From Mycogone perniciosa (Eukaryota > Ascomycota > Sordariomycetes > Hypocreales > Hypocreaceae), in assembly GCA_025331125.1 (NCBI GenBank), contig JAOALB010000252.1:1-49988 (forward strand): a stretch of DNA of 49,988 bases, in the 5' to 3' direction. This document shows, one piece after another, positions 22,425 to 36,999 of this stretch. A program made the translations under genes and the position numbers. Each line of letters starts with the position of its first letter. Position 1 is the stretch's first letter. Below the pieces are notes generated by a model. That model was not told where the DNA came from. It did no database searches and worked only from the letters and a program-made list of their open reading frames with translations.

Positions 22425-25400
22425 TGTCACGGCACTAAACCTGCCCTCTAATAACTCATCAGCATCACGTGCGTCCTTACATAATAGCTTAGTCCTATAC
22501 CTCCAAACTACATTTTTATAGCTTCTTGCCTTATTTAAGGCATAATAAAGATATCACCTTAACCCGCTATTCTATATACTATAATAGTTTATACCTTCCT
22601 ATAACGACTGTGCCGTTACCTTTAACCTTTAACACTGCTTAAAAAGAATTAATAAAGTCGCCGACAGCCTAGTCGCGATACTATAAAGAGCCTTATATTT
22701 TACAGGAAATTCACTAATCCCCAACTATAGCGAGACCCTAAGCCTAAAAGCCTATATCCCTGCAGTAAAAAATACACCCTAGCCTAGCTCTTTAGCCTAT
22801 ACCCAATTCTTTAGCCTATATTTAACCTAAAAATACTAAAGTAAAAATAAAAGGCATAAAGGGGGACTTTAATTAAAAAGCAAGGCTTACTAATTACTTC
22901 TGCAACTAGCCTTATATCTATACTATCTTAAAAGCTTATAATAATAACTATAACCTAACCTTATAGCTTTAAGCACTAACACTTAAGCAGTTTTTTAATA
23001 TTATCTTTAACTACTTCTAAAACTAAAAGTATAACTTTAATATAGCCTTAAAATAAAAAGAGGCTAAGAATACTACTATTATTAAAAACCTAAAGCTTAC
23101 CTAATATAAAGTTTAAAGTTAAAGCGATATAATTAATAAGTTTATTAAAGCTAAAAGTAATAATATCCTTAAACATTAAATTAATAACCTTAAAAATAAA
23201 TTTAACATTAAAGATAAAAATATAAAAACCTATTAATAAAAGTATATAAACTAGCATTCTACTATATTGCGCAATATTACAATTAATGCCAAGTACTTTA
23301 ATACCCTTTATAAATATATCCTGTATATTAACAGCTAATTAAATAATAATGCCTATAATTTAATATAAAAGGCATTTAATTATATTATAATAAAAAAGGA
23401 TAACTATATAATATAGGAATAGGGAAGTAATAAAACTTTTATTGAATTCCTAGACTTATAGTATAAAACTCTTAACCTTTCGCGATCTGCCGCCTAAGAG
23501 TTTAATACCTACTATATAGCAAATAAGCCATTCTAGAACTTTATTACCAAATTCTATAAACTAGCAGCCTAAGCCGGCAAAACCAATACCTAAAAGGTTA
23601 ACGCTTTTCGCTTTAAAGTATTTAAAGAGATAGCCGCCACCTTTACTAATAAAAGCAATAAGCCTATAAATAAAGATAACTAGTCTGCTTAAAGAACTTT
23701 TAGTTAAAAAGTTTATAATAACTTTAAAGAGTAGGCCTATTACACTAAACTTAAAGGCGACTGCAAGTTTAAAAAACTAAACAGCAACTACACTCCTTAA
23801 TAAGCCCTGCCTTAAAATAAACTAAACCCTTTAAAGCAAAAAGATACAGGCAATCTTATATAGTTAAATACTATATCCCTTGCCTTATAATATAAAGAAT
23901 ACCGATAACTCTATAACTTATACTATTACTATAGCGGCTAATATATAGTTAGTAACTGTATAAAAAAGCAGAAAGCTAATACTATAAGACTTTAAACCCT
24001 ATAGGGATATAATAGCAGTTTCCCAGGACGCGGAATATATCGAGGCAATAGCACTATAGCGCTTTAAGGCAGGGTATATATTTTAAGCCAGGGAAAAGGT
24101 ATACTGGCATTATAAGTTCCTACTCTTTAATTCCCGCAGTACTAGCACTTCTCAGCTTAAAGAAATAACCTATTATACTACAGAAACTTATTCCTACGCT
24201 ATATTAATAAAACCGGCTTTATTAAAAGATTAGTTACCTCTAGTAATACACTTGCCTATAAAGATATAACTCCCGATATAGGAAGGCAAAGAAAAGAGTA
24301 ACTTCCTGATAATATTATATTAAAAAGCGTAATAAAATATTAAAATAGCCTGTAAATCTAATGCCTTTATAAATATAATAGATTATTATTAATAATAGAC
24401 TATTAATTTTAAATACTATAAATAGTAAATTATTATTTATCTATATTATATTATTCCTCGCGCACTTATCAGTAACTATATTAACCTTTATTAATAGTAG
24501 CTGCTTAATATAAGGCTTTATAGACTAGTATTTTCTCTAAAAGTCCCAAATCCTAATAATACAATTGCCTAAACTAAAAAGCCTTATTTTAACTAATAGT
24601 AAAGCAGCAGTACAGCTTATTAACTATATAATCCTAGATATAAAAATAGGGAAATACAGAAAGCTGTATATATTTTTCATTACTAATCTCTTAAATTAAA
24701 ACCCCTTTATCTTTAAAATACTATAGCTATAGCAATATAATCTTAATATTAACTGGCTTATATTAACAGTCACCTTTAACTTGCAATATTATTTAATAAA
24801 TTATTGCCTTTAAACCTGCACTGCACTAATAATCCCTAGCCTAATAACTATTCTATACAATATTAATATCCTAGGCAAGCCTTTAAAGTTAACACTTTAC
24901 ACTACTAGTAAAAAATAAAATAATATATTAAAAAGGATAAAAAAGAAGGTTAAAAAGAAAGTTAAGTTTTAAGCTTATATTAAAAGTATATTAAAGGAGA
25001 TAACGCCCTAATAAAGAGAAAGGGACCTATATATTAACTTTACACTAACATTAAAGCAAAATCACTATTGCATTTATTAACCTAATAACTGCAAAAGACC
25101 AGAGACTAAAGTATAAATAATACTAAATAAGCCCTTAACACTAGTTTTAATAACGCCTATAGCCAGTAACAATTAATATTTACATCAACGCAACCTAGTA
25201 TAATTCTTTAAGCTAAATATATTAATACTTAATAAGCTTATAGCAGTAGCACTATATAAGTAACCTAACCTAATAGATATTTAAATATCTACTGCAATAT
25301 TATTTATCTAATTCTATAAAAGCCTATCTGCCTAGTATATAAAACTAACCTAGGCAGACCTGGCAGAAAATATATAAAAGCAGGAATATAAAGTATATCG

Positions 25401-28400
25401 ACTACTAAAGCTTAATTAAAATACCTTTGCAAGTGTATTATAAAGATAAGGCAGCTTTGCAGTAGTATAAGCACTATTCCCCTAAGCTTTCTATAAATTC
25501 CTTGCATACTGCTATAATAGAGAGCACCTTTAAAGGATATTAAAGTCTAATATTAATAAGTTTATAGAAGTAAAGCTAAAATTAACAGAAAGTAATATTT
25601 AAAAGAAACTTTTTAACTAGCTATAAAATAAAATTATCTGCTTCCTTTTACAAGTAGTAAATAAGCTTCCCTTTAAGAGATTATAAAACTATAAAATTAA
25701 ACTTTTACTAAAGAAAAAACCACTATATTAAAAGAACTGCCTAATATTACTAAGTAAACTTTAAGTTATAAGAAAATAGCTAGATAAAAACCTAGCTAAA
25801 GGATTTATTAAAGAATTTAAAGTGAAATATACTGCCCCCCTACTCCTCGCTATAAAACCTAAAAGAGGCGTCCGCATTTATTAAAACTATTAAAGCCTTA
25901 ATAACATTACTATAAAGAATCGCTATTTATTGCCGCTAATCCAGGAAATATTAAATACTCTATATAATACTTTAAGCTAGATATAATAGCCGCCTTTAAT
26001 AAACTCAGAATTGTAAAGGGATATAAATAAAAAACAGGTTTTATAACCTAGTTTAAGCTATTCAAAACCCTTATTATACCTTTTAGCCTTTACAATACCC
26101 CAGCCTCTTTTTAATACTATATTAACTATACCCTATATAATTTATTTAATAAAGTTTATATAGCCTACCTCGATAATATTTTAGTCTACTTGGCTATATA
26201 AAAAGAATATCAATAATATATATAAAAAATTATAAATTAATTAATTAATACAGGTCTTTAAGTTAATATTAAAAAATACAAATTCGAGATAATAAAAATA
26301 AAGTACTTTAGCTTAATTATTATAAGTAATAGCATTAAAATAAACTTTAAGAAAGTGGCCGCAATTATAAGTTAAAAGAGACCTTTAAACCTCCATAAAC
26401 TTTAATATTTCCTAGGCTTTGCGAATTTCTATTAGCAGTTTATTAAAGACTTCTTTAATATCTGCAAACCTTTAAACAGCCTTTTAAAAAAAGATACACT
26501 ATAAAATTAAATAGAACTCTATACCACTATATTCAACCGCTTTAAAACCTAGTTTATAACCGCCTTAATCTTTACCTTCTTTAATTATAATAAAAAGATA
26601 GTCCTAGAAATAGATACCTTAAACTAAACATCTAATAGTATTCTCTTTTAATATAATAAAAATAATATCCTGCAATTAATAATATATTTTTTATCGAAGT
26701 ATTTACCCGCTAAATGCAATTATAAAATTTATAATAAAAAACTACTAGCTATTATTAAATTATTAAAAAAATAGCGCTTTAAGCTTTAAAGTATAGAAAA
26801 TAAATTTAAGATTATTATAGACTATAAAAACCTAAAATACTTTACAACCACTAAAGTATTAAATTAAAAATAAATCCATTAATTTAAATTCCTATTTTAA
26901 TATAATTTCTAGATTATTTATCAGCCTAAATTAAAAGCAGTAAAGCCTAATGCATTAAGCAGGAGATTTTAAAATATCCCAGTAAAATTAAACTAAAACA
27001 ATAGCCAATTAAAAGAAAGAGAAAAAACCTTACTCCTAGAAAGCCGCTTTAACCCCTATACCTATACTAATATTACAGGAAGTATAAATAATAAAAACCT
27101 CCTCGCTATAACAACTAACACTTTAATCCTAGACCTAGAGACATTGATCGACGGAATAATTGATAAAGCCTATAAAATATTAAATATAGCAAGTATTATA
27201 ATATAGGCGCTTTAAAACCCGGCTATTTAATAATGGCCTAAGAGCATTTAAGGTAATTTAAAGGCAGCTATATAAAACTTTTAAATCTGCAGCAACTAAA
27301 TATATTATTAAAAACAACTTTTCCTCCTATTAATAAATAAAGCGAAAATATAAATTATATATTAAATATACTTTTCTAGGCCAGGAAAATACCTAGGATA
27401 AGTAAAAACGCTAAACCTTTTTAACTATATATACTAATAGCCGCAAATATTAGCTAATATTAATACTTTTATTAAAGGTTATAACCTATACTTTTAAATA
27501 AAGTTAAATAAGTCTACTCCTTTAAAATTCCTAAAACTATTATTAATACTATTCTAGGCTTAAAGTAATATTTTAGTAAACTATATTACGCTACTGCCTA
27601 ACTATAACCAGTAAGGCTTAGTCTATAAAAATATCTTTATAGTAGTATACCGCTTAATAAAAATACACTATTTTATCGCTACCTATATATTTAATACTAA
27701 AGAATTTACTAACGCCTTTATCTCGCGTATCTATACCTTGCATAAAGCCCTAGAAATAATTATATTAAACCAAGGTACCTAGTTTATATCTAAATTCTAG
27801 AAGCAGCTATTTTAATAACTTGGAATCTACTTTAAATATTCTTTAGCCTACTATTTAAAAACTAACAGCTAGATTAAACAGTTAAATACAGGGGTAAAGC
27901 AGTATTTTAGGCAGTTTATAAGTTTTTACTAGAATAATTAAATAAACTAATTGCTATTTGCAGAGTTTACTTAAAGTAACTAAATATTTAAGATAATAGG
28001 AACCTTACTGTTTTTTATAAATTATAGTTTTCATTTACGCCTAAAAGTTAAGCCTTTAAACCCTTACCCGCTAAACTTATCTATTACTTAAAAAAAGAGT
28101 TTCTATAAAGTAAATACTATAACTAAACGTTTTTAATAAATCCTAAACTAACTAAAAGCCTTTACAGTATAATCGATTGCTTAATATAAAGCCGCAGCCA
28201 ATACATTAAAAGAGGATTTATACTAATTTACAGTTAGCGAAAAGGTATAGTTAAAGACTAAATACCTTAAAATAAACTGCCTAATAAAAAAGGGAGACAA
28301 TAAATAAATAGGCCTATATAAAATCTTTAATATATACTTTTAAGCCTGCCGACTTGAACTCTTTAACTGCATCTGCATTTTCCCTATATTCTATAACTCT

Positions 28401-29017
28401 CTCTTTAAACTACTAGCAGTCAATAAAGTAGGCTAATAGATATATCTGCTAGGATAAAAAGCTATTAATAAGCGAGAGAATAAAAATATATAGGGATAAA
28501 TCCTTAAAAGAGATAATGAGATAAATGAAATAGTAAAAAAGTAAGAATTTAATAATATCCTCGACTGCTATAATAAAGATAGCCTATACTATTATATAGC
28601 CTGGAAACACTATATATTAAGCTAGCAACCTGTAAAGGACCTTAAAGGATAAGACGCTGCCCTTTTAGAATACTATATAAAAAACCCTGATAAGCCCGGC
28701 CTGCCTGCCTAGGTTAAGAAGAAGAAGATAACCGACTAGCCGGACCCGCGACGCAGCAGCCGTTTATAATAGAATTAATATAATAAAAGGATTAGAATAT
28801 ATATAGTCTTAAAATAGCTATTTAAGGGCAAATAAAGTTTAAAAGGGGGGGGTACTGTTACAGCACTAAACCTGCCCTCTAATAACTTATCAGTATTACA
28901 TATATCCTTACATAATAGCTTAGTCTTACACCTCTAAACTATATTTTTATAGCTTTTTGCCTTATTTAAGGCACAATAAAGATACCACCTTGACCTGCTG
29001 TTCCGTATACCGTAATA
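22425..29017 (+). mobile_element. Ty3/gypsy element C, plus copy, innermost insertion
   Basis: LTRs of 162 bp (22425-22586 beginning TGTCACGGCAC, and 28856-29017 beginning TGTTACAGCAC) are flanked by the perfect TSD TATAG (22420-22424 and 29018-29022). A polypurine tract (AAAAGGGGGGGG) precedes the 3' LTR. Length is 6593 bp. It is the youngest element by nesting order and keeps the most C/G (for example CCTGCCTGCCTAGG near 28710), consistent with fewer rounds of RIP. Confidence 0.93.
22900..28700 (+). pseudogene. gypsy C gag-pol (RIP-degenerated)
   Basis: Plus-strand reading with many stops shows the gypsy order. A gag part ends in a zinc knuckle whose cysteines became tyrosines (LYNLYYYYSG then NCIKK, about 23915-23970). 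RT has NNITIKNRYLLPLIQEIL (about 25905) and the catalytic box AYLDNILV in place of YLDDILV (26164-26187). An RNase H region follows. An integrase core contains ILNQGTQFI (about 27763), followed by a chromo-like end near 28400. The domain order RT, RNase H, integrase is the Ty3/gypsy arrangement. Nonfunctional. Confidence 0.85.
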
Positions 29018-32000
29018 TATAGTATTTTAAAAGGGCAGCGTCTTGTCCTTTAAGGTTTTTCGCGGGTTGCCAGCTTGGTATATAGTGTTTCCAGGCTATA
29101 TAATAATATAGGCTATTTTTATTATAGCAGTTAAAGATATTATTAAATTCCTATTTTTCTATTATTTTATTTATTTTATTATCTTTTTTAAAGATTTATC
29201 TTTATATATTTTTATTTTTTCGCTTATTAATAGATTTTTATTTTAATAGATATATCTATTAGTTTACTTTATTAACTGCTAGTAGTTTAAAGAGAGAGTT
29301 ATAGAATATAAAGAAAATATAGATATAGTTAAAGAGTTTAAGTCGGTAGGCTTAAAGGTATATATTAAAGATTTTATATAGGCCTACCTATTTATTATCT
29401 TTTTTCTTTATTAAGCGGTTTATTTGAAAATATTTAATCTTTAACTATACTTTTTCATTAACTGCAAATTAATATAAATCCTCTTTTAATATATTAACTG
29501 CAGCCTTATATTAGGCAATTAATTATACTATAAAGGCTTTTAGTTAATTTAAAATTTATTAAAAACGCTTAGCTATAGTGTTTACTTTATAAAAACTCCT
29601 CTTTTAAGTAATAGATAGGTTTAGCGGGCAGGGGTTTAAAGGCTTAACTTTTAAATATAAGTAAAAACTGTAATTTATAAAAAACAGTAAAGTTCCTATT
29701 ATCTTAAATATTTAGTTATTTTAAGTAAACTCTGCAAATAGTAACCAATTTACTTAATTGTTCTAGTAAAAACTTATAAACTGCTTAAAATACTGCTTTA
29801 CCTTTGCATTTAGCCGTTTAGTCTAGCTATTAGTCTTTAAATAGTAGGCTAAAGAATATTTAAAGTAGATTTTAAATTATTAGGATAACTGCTTCTAAAA
29901 CTTAAATATAAACTAGGTACCTTAGTTTAATATAATTATTTCTAGGGCTTTATATAAAGCGTAAATATATAAAATAAAGGTATTAGTAAATTCTTTAGTA
30001 TTAAATATATAGGTAGCAATAAAATAGTATATTTTTATTAAGCGGTATATTATTATAAGGATATTTTTATAGACTAAGCCTTATTAATTATAGTTAAGCA
30101 ATAGTGTAATATAATTTATTAAAATATTACTTTAAGCTTAAAATAATACTAGCAATAATATTAAAAATCTTAAAAGAGTAGACCTACTTAACTTTATTTA
30201 AAAATATAGGTTATAACCTTTAATAAAAGTATTAATATTAGCTAATATTCGCGGCTACTAGTATATACAGTTAAAGAGGTTTAGCGTTTTTACTTATCTT
30301 AAATATCCTCTTAACTTAAAAGAGTATATTCAGTATATAACTTATATCTTTACTTTATTTATGAATAGGAGGAAAAGTTATTTTTAGTAATATATTTAAT
30401 TGCCGCGGATTTAAAAGTTTTATATAGCTGCCTTTAAGTTACCTTAAATACTCCTAGGCTATTATTAAATAGCTAGGTCTTAAAGTGCCTGTATTATAAT
30501 ACTCGCTATATTTAATATTTTATAGGCTTTATTAATTATTTTATTAATTAATATCTCTAAGTCTAGGATTATTTTATTAATTAATATCTCTAGGTCTAGG
30601 ATTAAGGTGCTAGTTATTATAGCGAGGAGGTTTTTATTATTTATACTTCCTGTAATATTAATATAGGCGCAGGGGTTAAAGCAGCTTTCTGGGAGTAAAG
30701 TTCTCTTTTTTTCTTTTAATCCGCTATTATCCTAGTTTAACTTTACTAGGATATCTTAAGATCTCCTGCTTAACGCATTAGGCCTTACTACTTTTAACCT
30801 AAGCTAATAAATAATCTAGAAATTATATTAAAATAGGAATTTAGACTAATAGATTTATCTTTAATTTAATACTTTAATAATTGTAAAGTATTTTAGGTTT
30901 TTATAGTCTATAATAATCTTAAATTTATTTTCTATACTTTAAAGCTTAAAGCGCTATTTTTTTAATAATTTAATAATAGCTAGCAGTTTTTTATTATAAA
31001 TTTTATAATTACATTTAGCAAGTAAATACTTTAATAAAAAATATACTACTAGTTGCAGGATATTATTTTTATTATACTAAAAGAGAATACTATTAAATGC
31101 CTAGTTTAAAGTATCTGTTTCCAGGACTATCTTTTTATTATAGTTAAAGAAAGCGAGGATTAAAGCAATTATAAACTAGGTTTTAAGGCAGTTAAATGCA
31201 GCAGTATAGAGTTCCATTTAATTTTATAATATATCTTTTCTTAAAAGGCTGTTTAAAGGTTTACAGATATTAAAAAAGTCTTTAATAAACTGCCAATAAA
31301 AATTCGCGAAGCCTAGGAAATATTAAAGTTCGCGGAAGTTTAAAGGTCTCTTTTAATTTATAATCGCGGCTATTTTCTTAAGGTTTATCTTAATGCTATT
31401 ACTTATAATAATTAGGCTAAGGTATTTTATTTTTATTATCTTAAATTTGCATTTTTAATATTAATTTAAAGACCTATATTAATTAATTTATTTATAACTT
31501 TTTATATATATTATTAATATTCTTTTTATATAGTTAAGTAAACTAAAATATGATTAAAGTAAATTATATAAATTTTATTAAATAAATTATATAAGGTATA
31601 GTTAATATAATATTAAAAAGAGGCTAAGGTATTATAAAGGCTAAAAGGTATAATAAAGGTTTTAAATAGCCTAAACTAGGTTATAAAAGCTGTTTTTTAT
31701 TTATATCCCTCTGCAATTTTAAGTTTATTAAAGGCAGCTATTATATCTAGTTTAATATAAAATCTAATATTATATAAAGTATTTAATATTTCTTAAATTA
31801 GCAGTAATAGGTAGCAATTCTTTATAGTAATATTATTAAAGCCTTAATAGTCCTAATGAATACAGACGCCTCCTTTAAGTTTTACAGCAAAAAATAAAGG
31901 GGCAGTATATTTTACTTTAAATTCTTTAATAAATCCTTTAGCTAGGTTCTTATCTAGCTATTTTTTTATAACTTAAAGTTTACTTAATAATATTAAGCGG

Positions 32001-35000
32001 TTTTTCTAATATAGTAGTTCTTTTTTTAATAAAAGTTTAATTTTATAGTTTTATAATCTTTTAAAGGGAAGTTTATTTATTAGTTATAAAAGGAAGCTAA
32101 TAATTTTATTTTATAGCTAATTAAAAAGTTTCTTTTAAATATTACTTTTTATTAATTTTAGCTTTATTTTTATAAATTTATTAATATTAAACTTTAATAT
32201 CCTTTAAAGGTACTTTCCGCTATAGCAGTACGCAAGAAATTTATAAAAAGCTTAAAGGAATAGTACTTATACCGCTGCAAAGCTGCCCTATCTTTATAAT
32301 ATATTTGCGAAAGTATCTTTATTAAGCTTTAATAGTTAGTATACTTTATGCGTTATTAAGACTAGTATTAAAGGCTTATTTAATATTATTTATACTTTAA
32401 TCCCTAGTCTTTTACAGTTATTAAGTCGATAAATGCAATAGTGATTTTGCTTTAATATTAATATAAAATTAATATATAGGTCCCTTTTTCCCTATTAAAG
32501 CGTTATCTCTTTTAATATACTTTTAATATAGGCTTAAAACTTAACTTTCTTTTTAACCTTCTTTTTTATCTTTTTTAATATATTATTTTATTTTTTACTA
32601 ATAGTATAAAGTATTGATTTTAAAGGTTTACCTAGGATATTAATATTATATAGAATAGTTATTAGGTTAAGGATTATTAGTGCAGTATAGGTTTAAAGGT
32701 AATAATTTATTAAATAGTATTGCGAGTTAAAGGTAACTATTAATATAAGCTAGTTAATATTAAGATTATATCGCTATAGCTATAGTATTTTAAAGATAAA
32801 GGGGTTTTAATTTAAAAGATTAGTAATAAAAAATATATATAGCTCTCTATATTCCTTTATTCCTATATTTAAGATTATATAGTTAGTAAGCTATACTGCT
32901 GCTTTATTATTAGTTAAAATAAGGCTTTTTAGTTTAGGTAATTGTATTGTTAGGATTTAAGACTTTTAAAGAGAATACTAGTCTATAAAGCCTTATATTA
33001 AGCAGCTATTATTAATAAAGGTTAATACAGTTATTAATAAATATATAAAAAATAATATAGTATAAATAAATAGTAATTTACTATTTATAGTATTTAAAAT
33101 TAATAGTCTATTATTAATAATAATCTATTATATCTATAAAGGCATTAGATTTATAGGCTATTCCGATATTCTATTATACTTTTTAATATAATATTATTAA
33201 AAAGCTACTCTTTTCTTTACCTTTTTATATTAAGAGTTATATTTTTATAGGCGAGTATATTGCTAGAGGTAACTAATCCTTTAATAAAGCTGGTTTTATC
33301 GATATAGTATAAAAATAGGTTTCTATAGTATAATAGGTTATTTTTTTAGGCTAAAAAGTACTGGTACTGTAAGAACTAGGGAGTAGGAATTTATAATGCC
33401 AGTATACCTCTTCCCTAGCTTAAAATATATACCCTACTTTAAAGCGCTATAGTGCTATTACTTTAATATATTCTGCGTTTTAGGAAACCGCTATTATATC
33501 CCTATAAGGTTTAAGGTTTTATAGTATTAGCTTTCTGCTTTTCTATACAGTTATTAACTATATATTAGCTGCTATAGTAATAGTATAGGTTATAGAGTTA
33601 TTAATATTCTTTGCGTTATAAAGTAAAAGATATAGTATTTAACTATATAGGATTACCTGCATCTTTTTACTTTAAAGGGTTTAGTTTATTTTAAGGCAGG
33701 GTTTATTAAAGAGTATAGTTGCTGTTTAGCTTTTTAAACTTACAGTTGCCTTTAAGTTTAGCGTAATAGGCCTGCTCTTTAAGGTTATTATAAACTTTTT
33801 AACTAAAAGTTCTTTAAATAGACTAGTTATCTTTACTTATAGGCTTATTACTTTTATTAGTAAAGGCAGCGGCTATCTTTTTAAATACTTTAAAGTAAAA
33901 GGCATTAACCTTTTAAATATTAGTTTTACCGGCTTAGGCTGCTAGTTTATAGAATTTAGTAATAAAGTTCTAAAATAGCTTATTTGCTATATAATAGGTA
34001 TTAAACTCTTAGGCAGCAGATTGCGAAAAGTTAAGAGTTTTATACTATAAGTCTAGGAATTTAATAAAAGTTTTACTATTTCCCTATTCTTATATTATAT
34101 AGTTATCCTTTTTTATTATAATATAGTTAAGTGCCTTTTATATTAAATTATAGGCATTACTATCTAGTTAACTGCTAATATAAAGGATATATTTATAAAA
34201 GGTATTAAAGTATTTAGTATTAATTGTAATATTATATAGTATAGTGGAATACTAGTTTATATACTTTTATTAATAGGTTTTTATATCTTTATCTTTAGTA
34301 TTAAATTTATCTTTAAGGTTATTAATTTAATGCCTAGGGATATTATTACTTTTAGCTTTAATAAGTTTATTAATTATATTGCTTTAGCTTTAGACTTTAT
34401 ATTAGGCGAGCTTTAGGTTTTTAATAATAGTAGTATTTTTAGCCTTTTTTTATTTTAAAGCTATATTAAAGTTATACTTTTAATTCTAAAAATAGTTAAA
34501 AATAATATTAAAAAACTGCTTAAGTTCTAGTGTTTAAAGCTATAGAGTTAGGTTATAGTTATTATTATAAGCTTTTAAGATAGTATAAATATAAGGCTAG
34601 TTGCGGAAATAATTAGCAAGCCTTACTTTTTAATTAAAGTCCCCCTTTACACCTTTTATTCTTACTTTAATATTCTTAGGTTAAATGCAGGCTAGGGAAT
34701 TAAATATAGGCTAAAAAGCTAAGCTAAAGTATATTCTTTACTATAGGGCTATAGGCTTTTAGGCTTAAAGTCTTACTATAGTTAAAGATTAGTGAATTTC
34801 CTGTAAAATATAAGGCTTTTTATAGTATTGCGACTAGGCTATTAGCGACTTTATTAATTCTTTTCAGGCAGGGTTAAGGGCTAAAGGTAATAGCGCAGTT
34901 ATTATAGGAAGGCATAAACTATTACAGTATATAGAATAGCGGGTTAAAGTAATATCTTTATTATACCTTAAATAAAGTAAAAAGTTATAAGAATATAGTT

Positions 35001-35081
35001 TAGAGGTATAGGACTAAGCTATTATATAAGGATGCATATAATGCTAATGAGTTATTAGAGGGCAGGTTTAGTGCCGTAATA
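29018..35081 (-). repeat. right arm of an approximately 6.1-kb inverted repeat formed by the two C copies
   Basis: Because the plus C copy inserted near the 3' end of the minus C copy, 22425-28677 and 29023-35081 are reverse complements of each other. The spacer is about 340 bp (28678-29022). The centre can be checked directly: GACGCTGCCCTTTTA at 28653-28667 faces its complement at 29028-29043. Confidence 0.85.
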
Positions 35082-36999
35082 ACCTTTTTAGCAGTTAAAG
35101 GGTTACTATAATATTCGCTAAATCCTTAGCTATTAATAATCTTAATTATAGCTCTATTAACTACTTTATCTTTAAATATATTATTGCCTGTCTTTAGGCT
35201 TTTATGTATATAGGTTTCTTTATTATCTTTAATTATCTATTAGCTGAATTTATCCTTTATAAACTTCTTTAAATATTCCTTTAAATAGGTTTTATTAAAC
35301 GGAATCCTATTTAATATTTTTAGCTTATAAGCTTTTATTATTCCCGCTTAAAACTTAATTTTAAATAGTCTTAGCTAATATATCCTTAGCTTTGCGTCTT
35401 TTAATAGGTCCCTTTAGCGTTTTGCGTTATAAAGTAGGATAAGGTTATTAAAGAGGAGAGGCTTAGTTACTTTCTGTAAAGAGTATTAATTATTGGCGTT
35501 TATCCTTTTAGTTAATATTTAATAAAATCCTATTACTCTCTTTTAAGCTATTTTTATATTTTTCTTTTTTTTAAAATATAGATATATACTATTAATTAAT
35601 CCTTTATTATATAAACTTTATTTTAGTTAATTAACTGTTAAATAGGCAGTTTTACTTTTAAAGGAAAATTAGTTTTTAGTTAAATAATAGGTAAAATATA
35701 AAGTATTTCGTTAAGCCTTTTACAGTATATTTATTAGCTATAATTGCCTTATTTAGGTTCCAGAACCACTTTTTATTGCGTTTAGCTATTTTTGCTAGTA
35801 TTAATATTAGGCTCTAATAATTAACCTATATAAAGGCATTAGCTTTAAGGTTATATACTAATATCTAAATAATCTTAATACCTAAATTAGTTAATACTTA
35901 TAAAAGTATTTTTTTATTTTAAGTCTTTTATTTATAATAGCTTAAATTATTATATTAAATTAATAAATTTACTTAAAAATAAACTTTATTATTATTGCAG
36001 ATAATAAGTTAATATAACTTCTACTTTTATTTATTTATAGAAGTTATATTTTCCTTTAAATAAATAAATATATTTATAGTTGCTTAAAATATATTAAGTG
36101 TTGAAATAGACTTTCTCTATAAGTTTAGTTAATTCTATTACTATAGCCGGTTCTTTAAGGCAGTATATGTTAAAGCCTTAGTATTAAGGGTATAATATAA
36201 TAGCTTTATATATATTATTCTATATCTATAGCCACTAGTATCTTTCCTTTAAAAATTAAAAAGTTACTTTTTATCCTTTATAACCTATTTCTATATAGTA
36301 CTGTTAAACAGCTATTTTCCTTATAGTTAAGGTATTAAGGATAAGTATAGGCTAGTAGCAGTATTTTATTAATTTAGCCTATAACCTTTTATCTTTTATA
36401 TAAAACTTTTTTGCTTTATTTTTTAATTGTTAAAAGTTTACAGCTAAAATATTAAATAATCTCTATATTATTTAAAGGTATTATATAATTTATTAAGATT
36501 TTTTACTATACTTTTTTCCTAGTAAAGTAAATATAATTATACTTAAATATATATCTATAAAATCTTTTAAATCCCTTTTTTTCTAAGCTTTAACTTTATC
36601 TGCAGCAGTTATTAGTTTATAGGATAAAGTATTTACTATAGTATTTTCTTTCTTTAGGATATATTTAACTGTAAAGTTAAACAAGAGGATATAGTTAATT
36701 TATTAGGTTATATACCTGCTAAAGATATTATTAATCCTATTATTTATTTAATTAATAACTACTTTAACATTTGTCTTTAATATAAATAAAAGTCTGTAAA
36801 TATAAGTATATAGCCTTTTAAAGGCTTAAAGTAAAGCTTTATACTCTTTTTTTATAGTATTATACTTTATTTCTAATAAAAGCTAATACTTGCTTTTATA
36901 TTAAATTAAATGTCTTTTTCCTTTTATAACTTATATTAAAACTGCCCTTTAGCCTATCATATTAATATTAACTATTAATATTACTTCCCTATATCCTTT

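Larger units (their letters stand above)
22080..35081 (-). mobile_element. Ty3/gypsy element C, minus copy, inserted in element D
   Basis: LTRs of 162 bp at 34920-35081 (5' on the minus strand) and 22080-22241 (3') are flanked by the perfect TSD ACCTT (22075-22079 and 35082-35086). A minus-strand polypurine tract of eight G lies beside the left LTR. Its internal sequence is the reverse complement of the plus copy: for example the RT segment at about 31,830-31,890 mirrors 25,860-25,930. It is interrupted 178 bp inside the 3' LTR by the plus copy. Own length is about 6.4 kb. RIP-degenerated. Confidence 0.92.
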
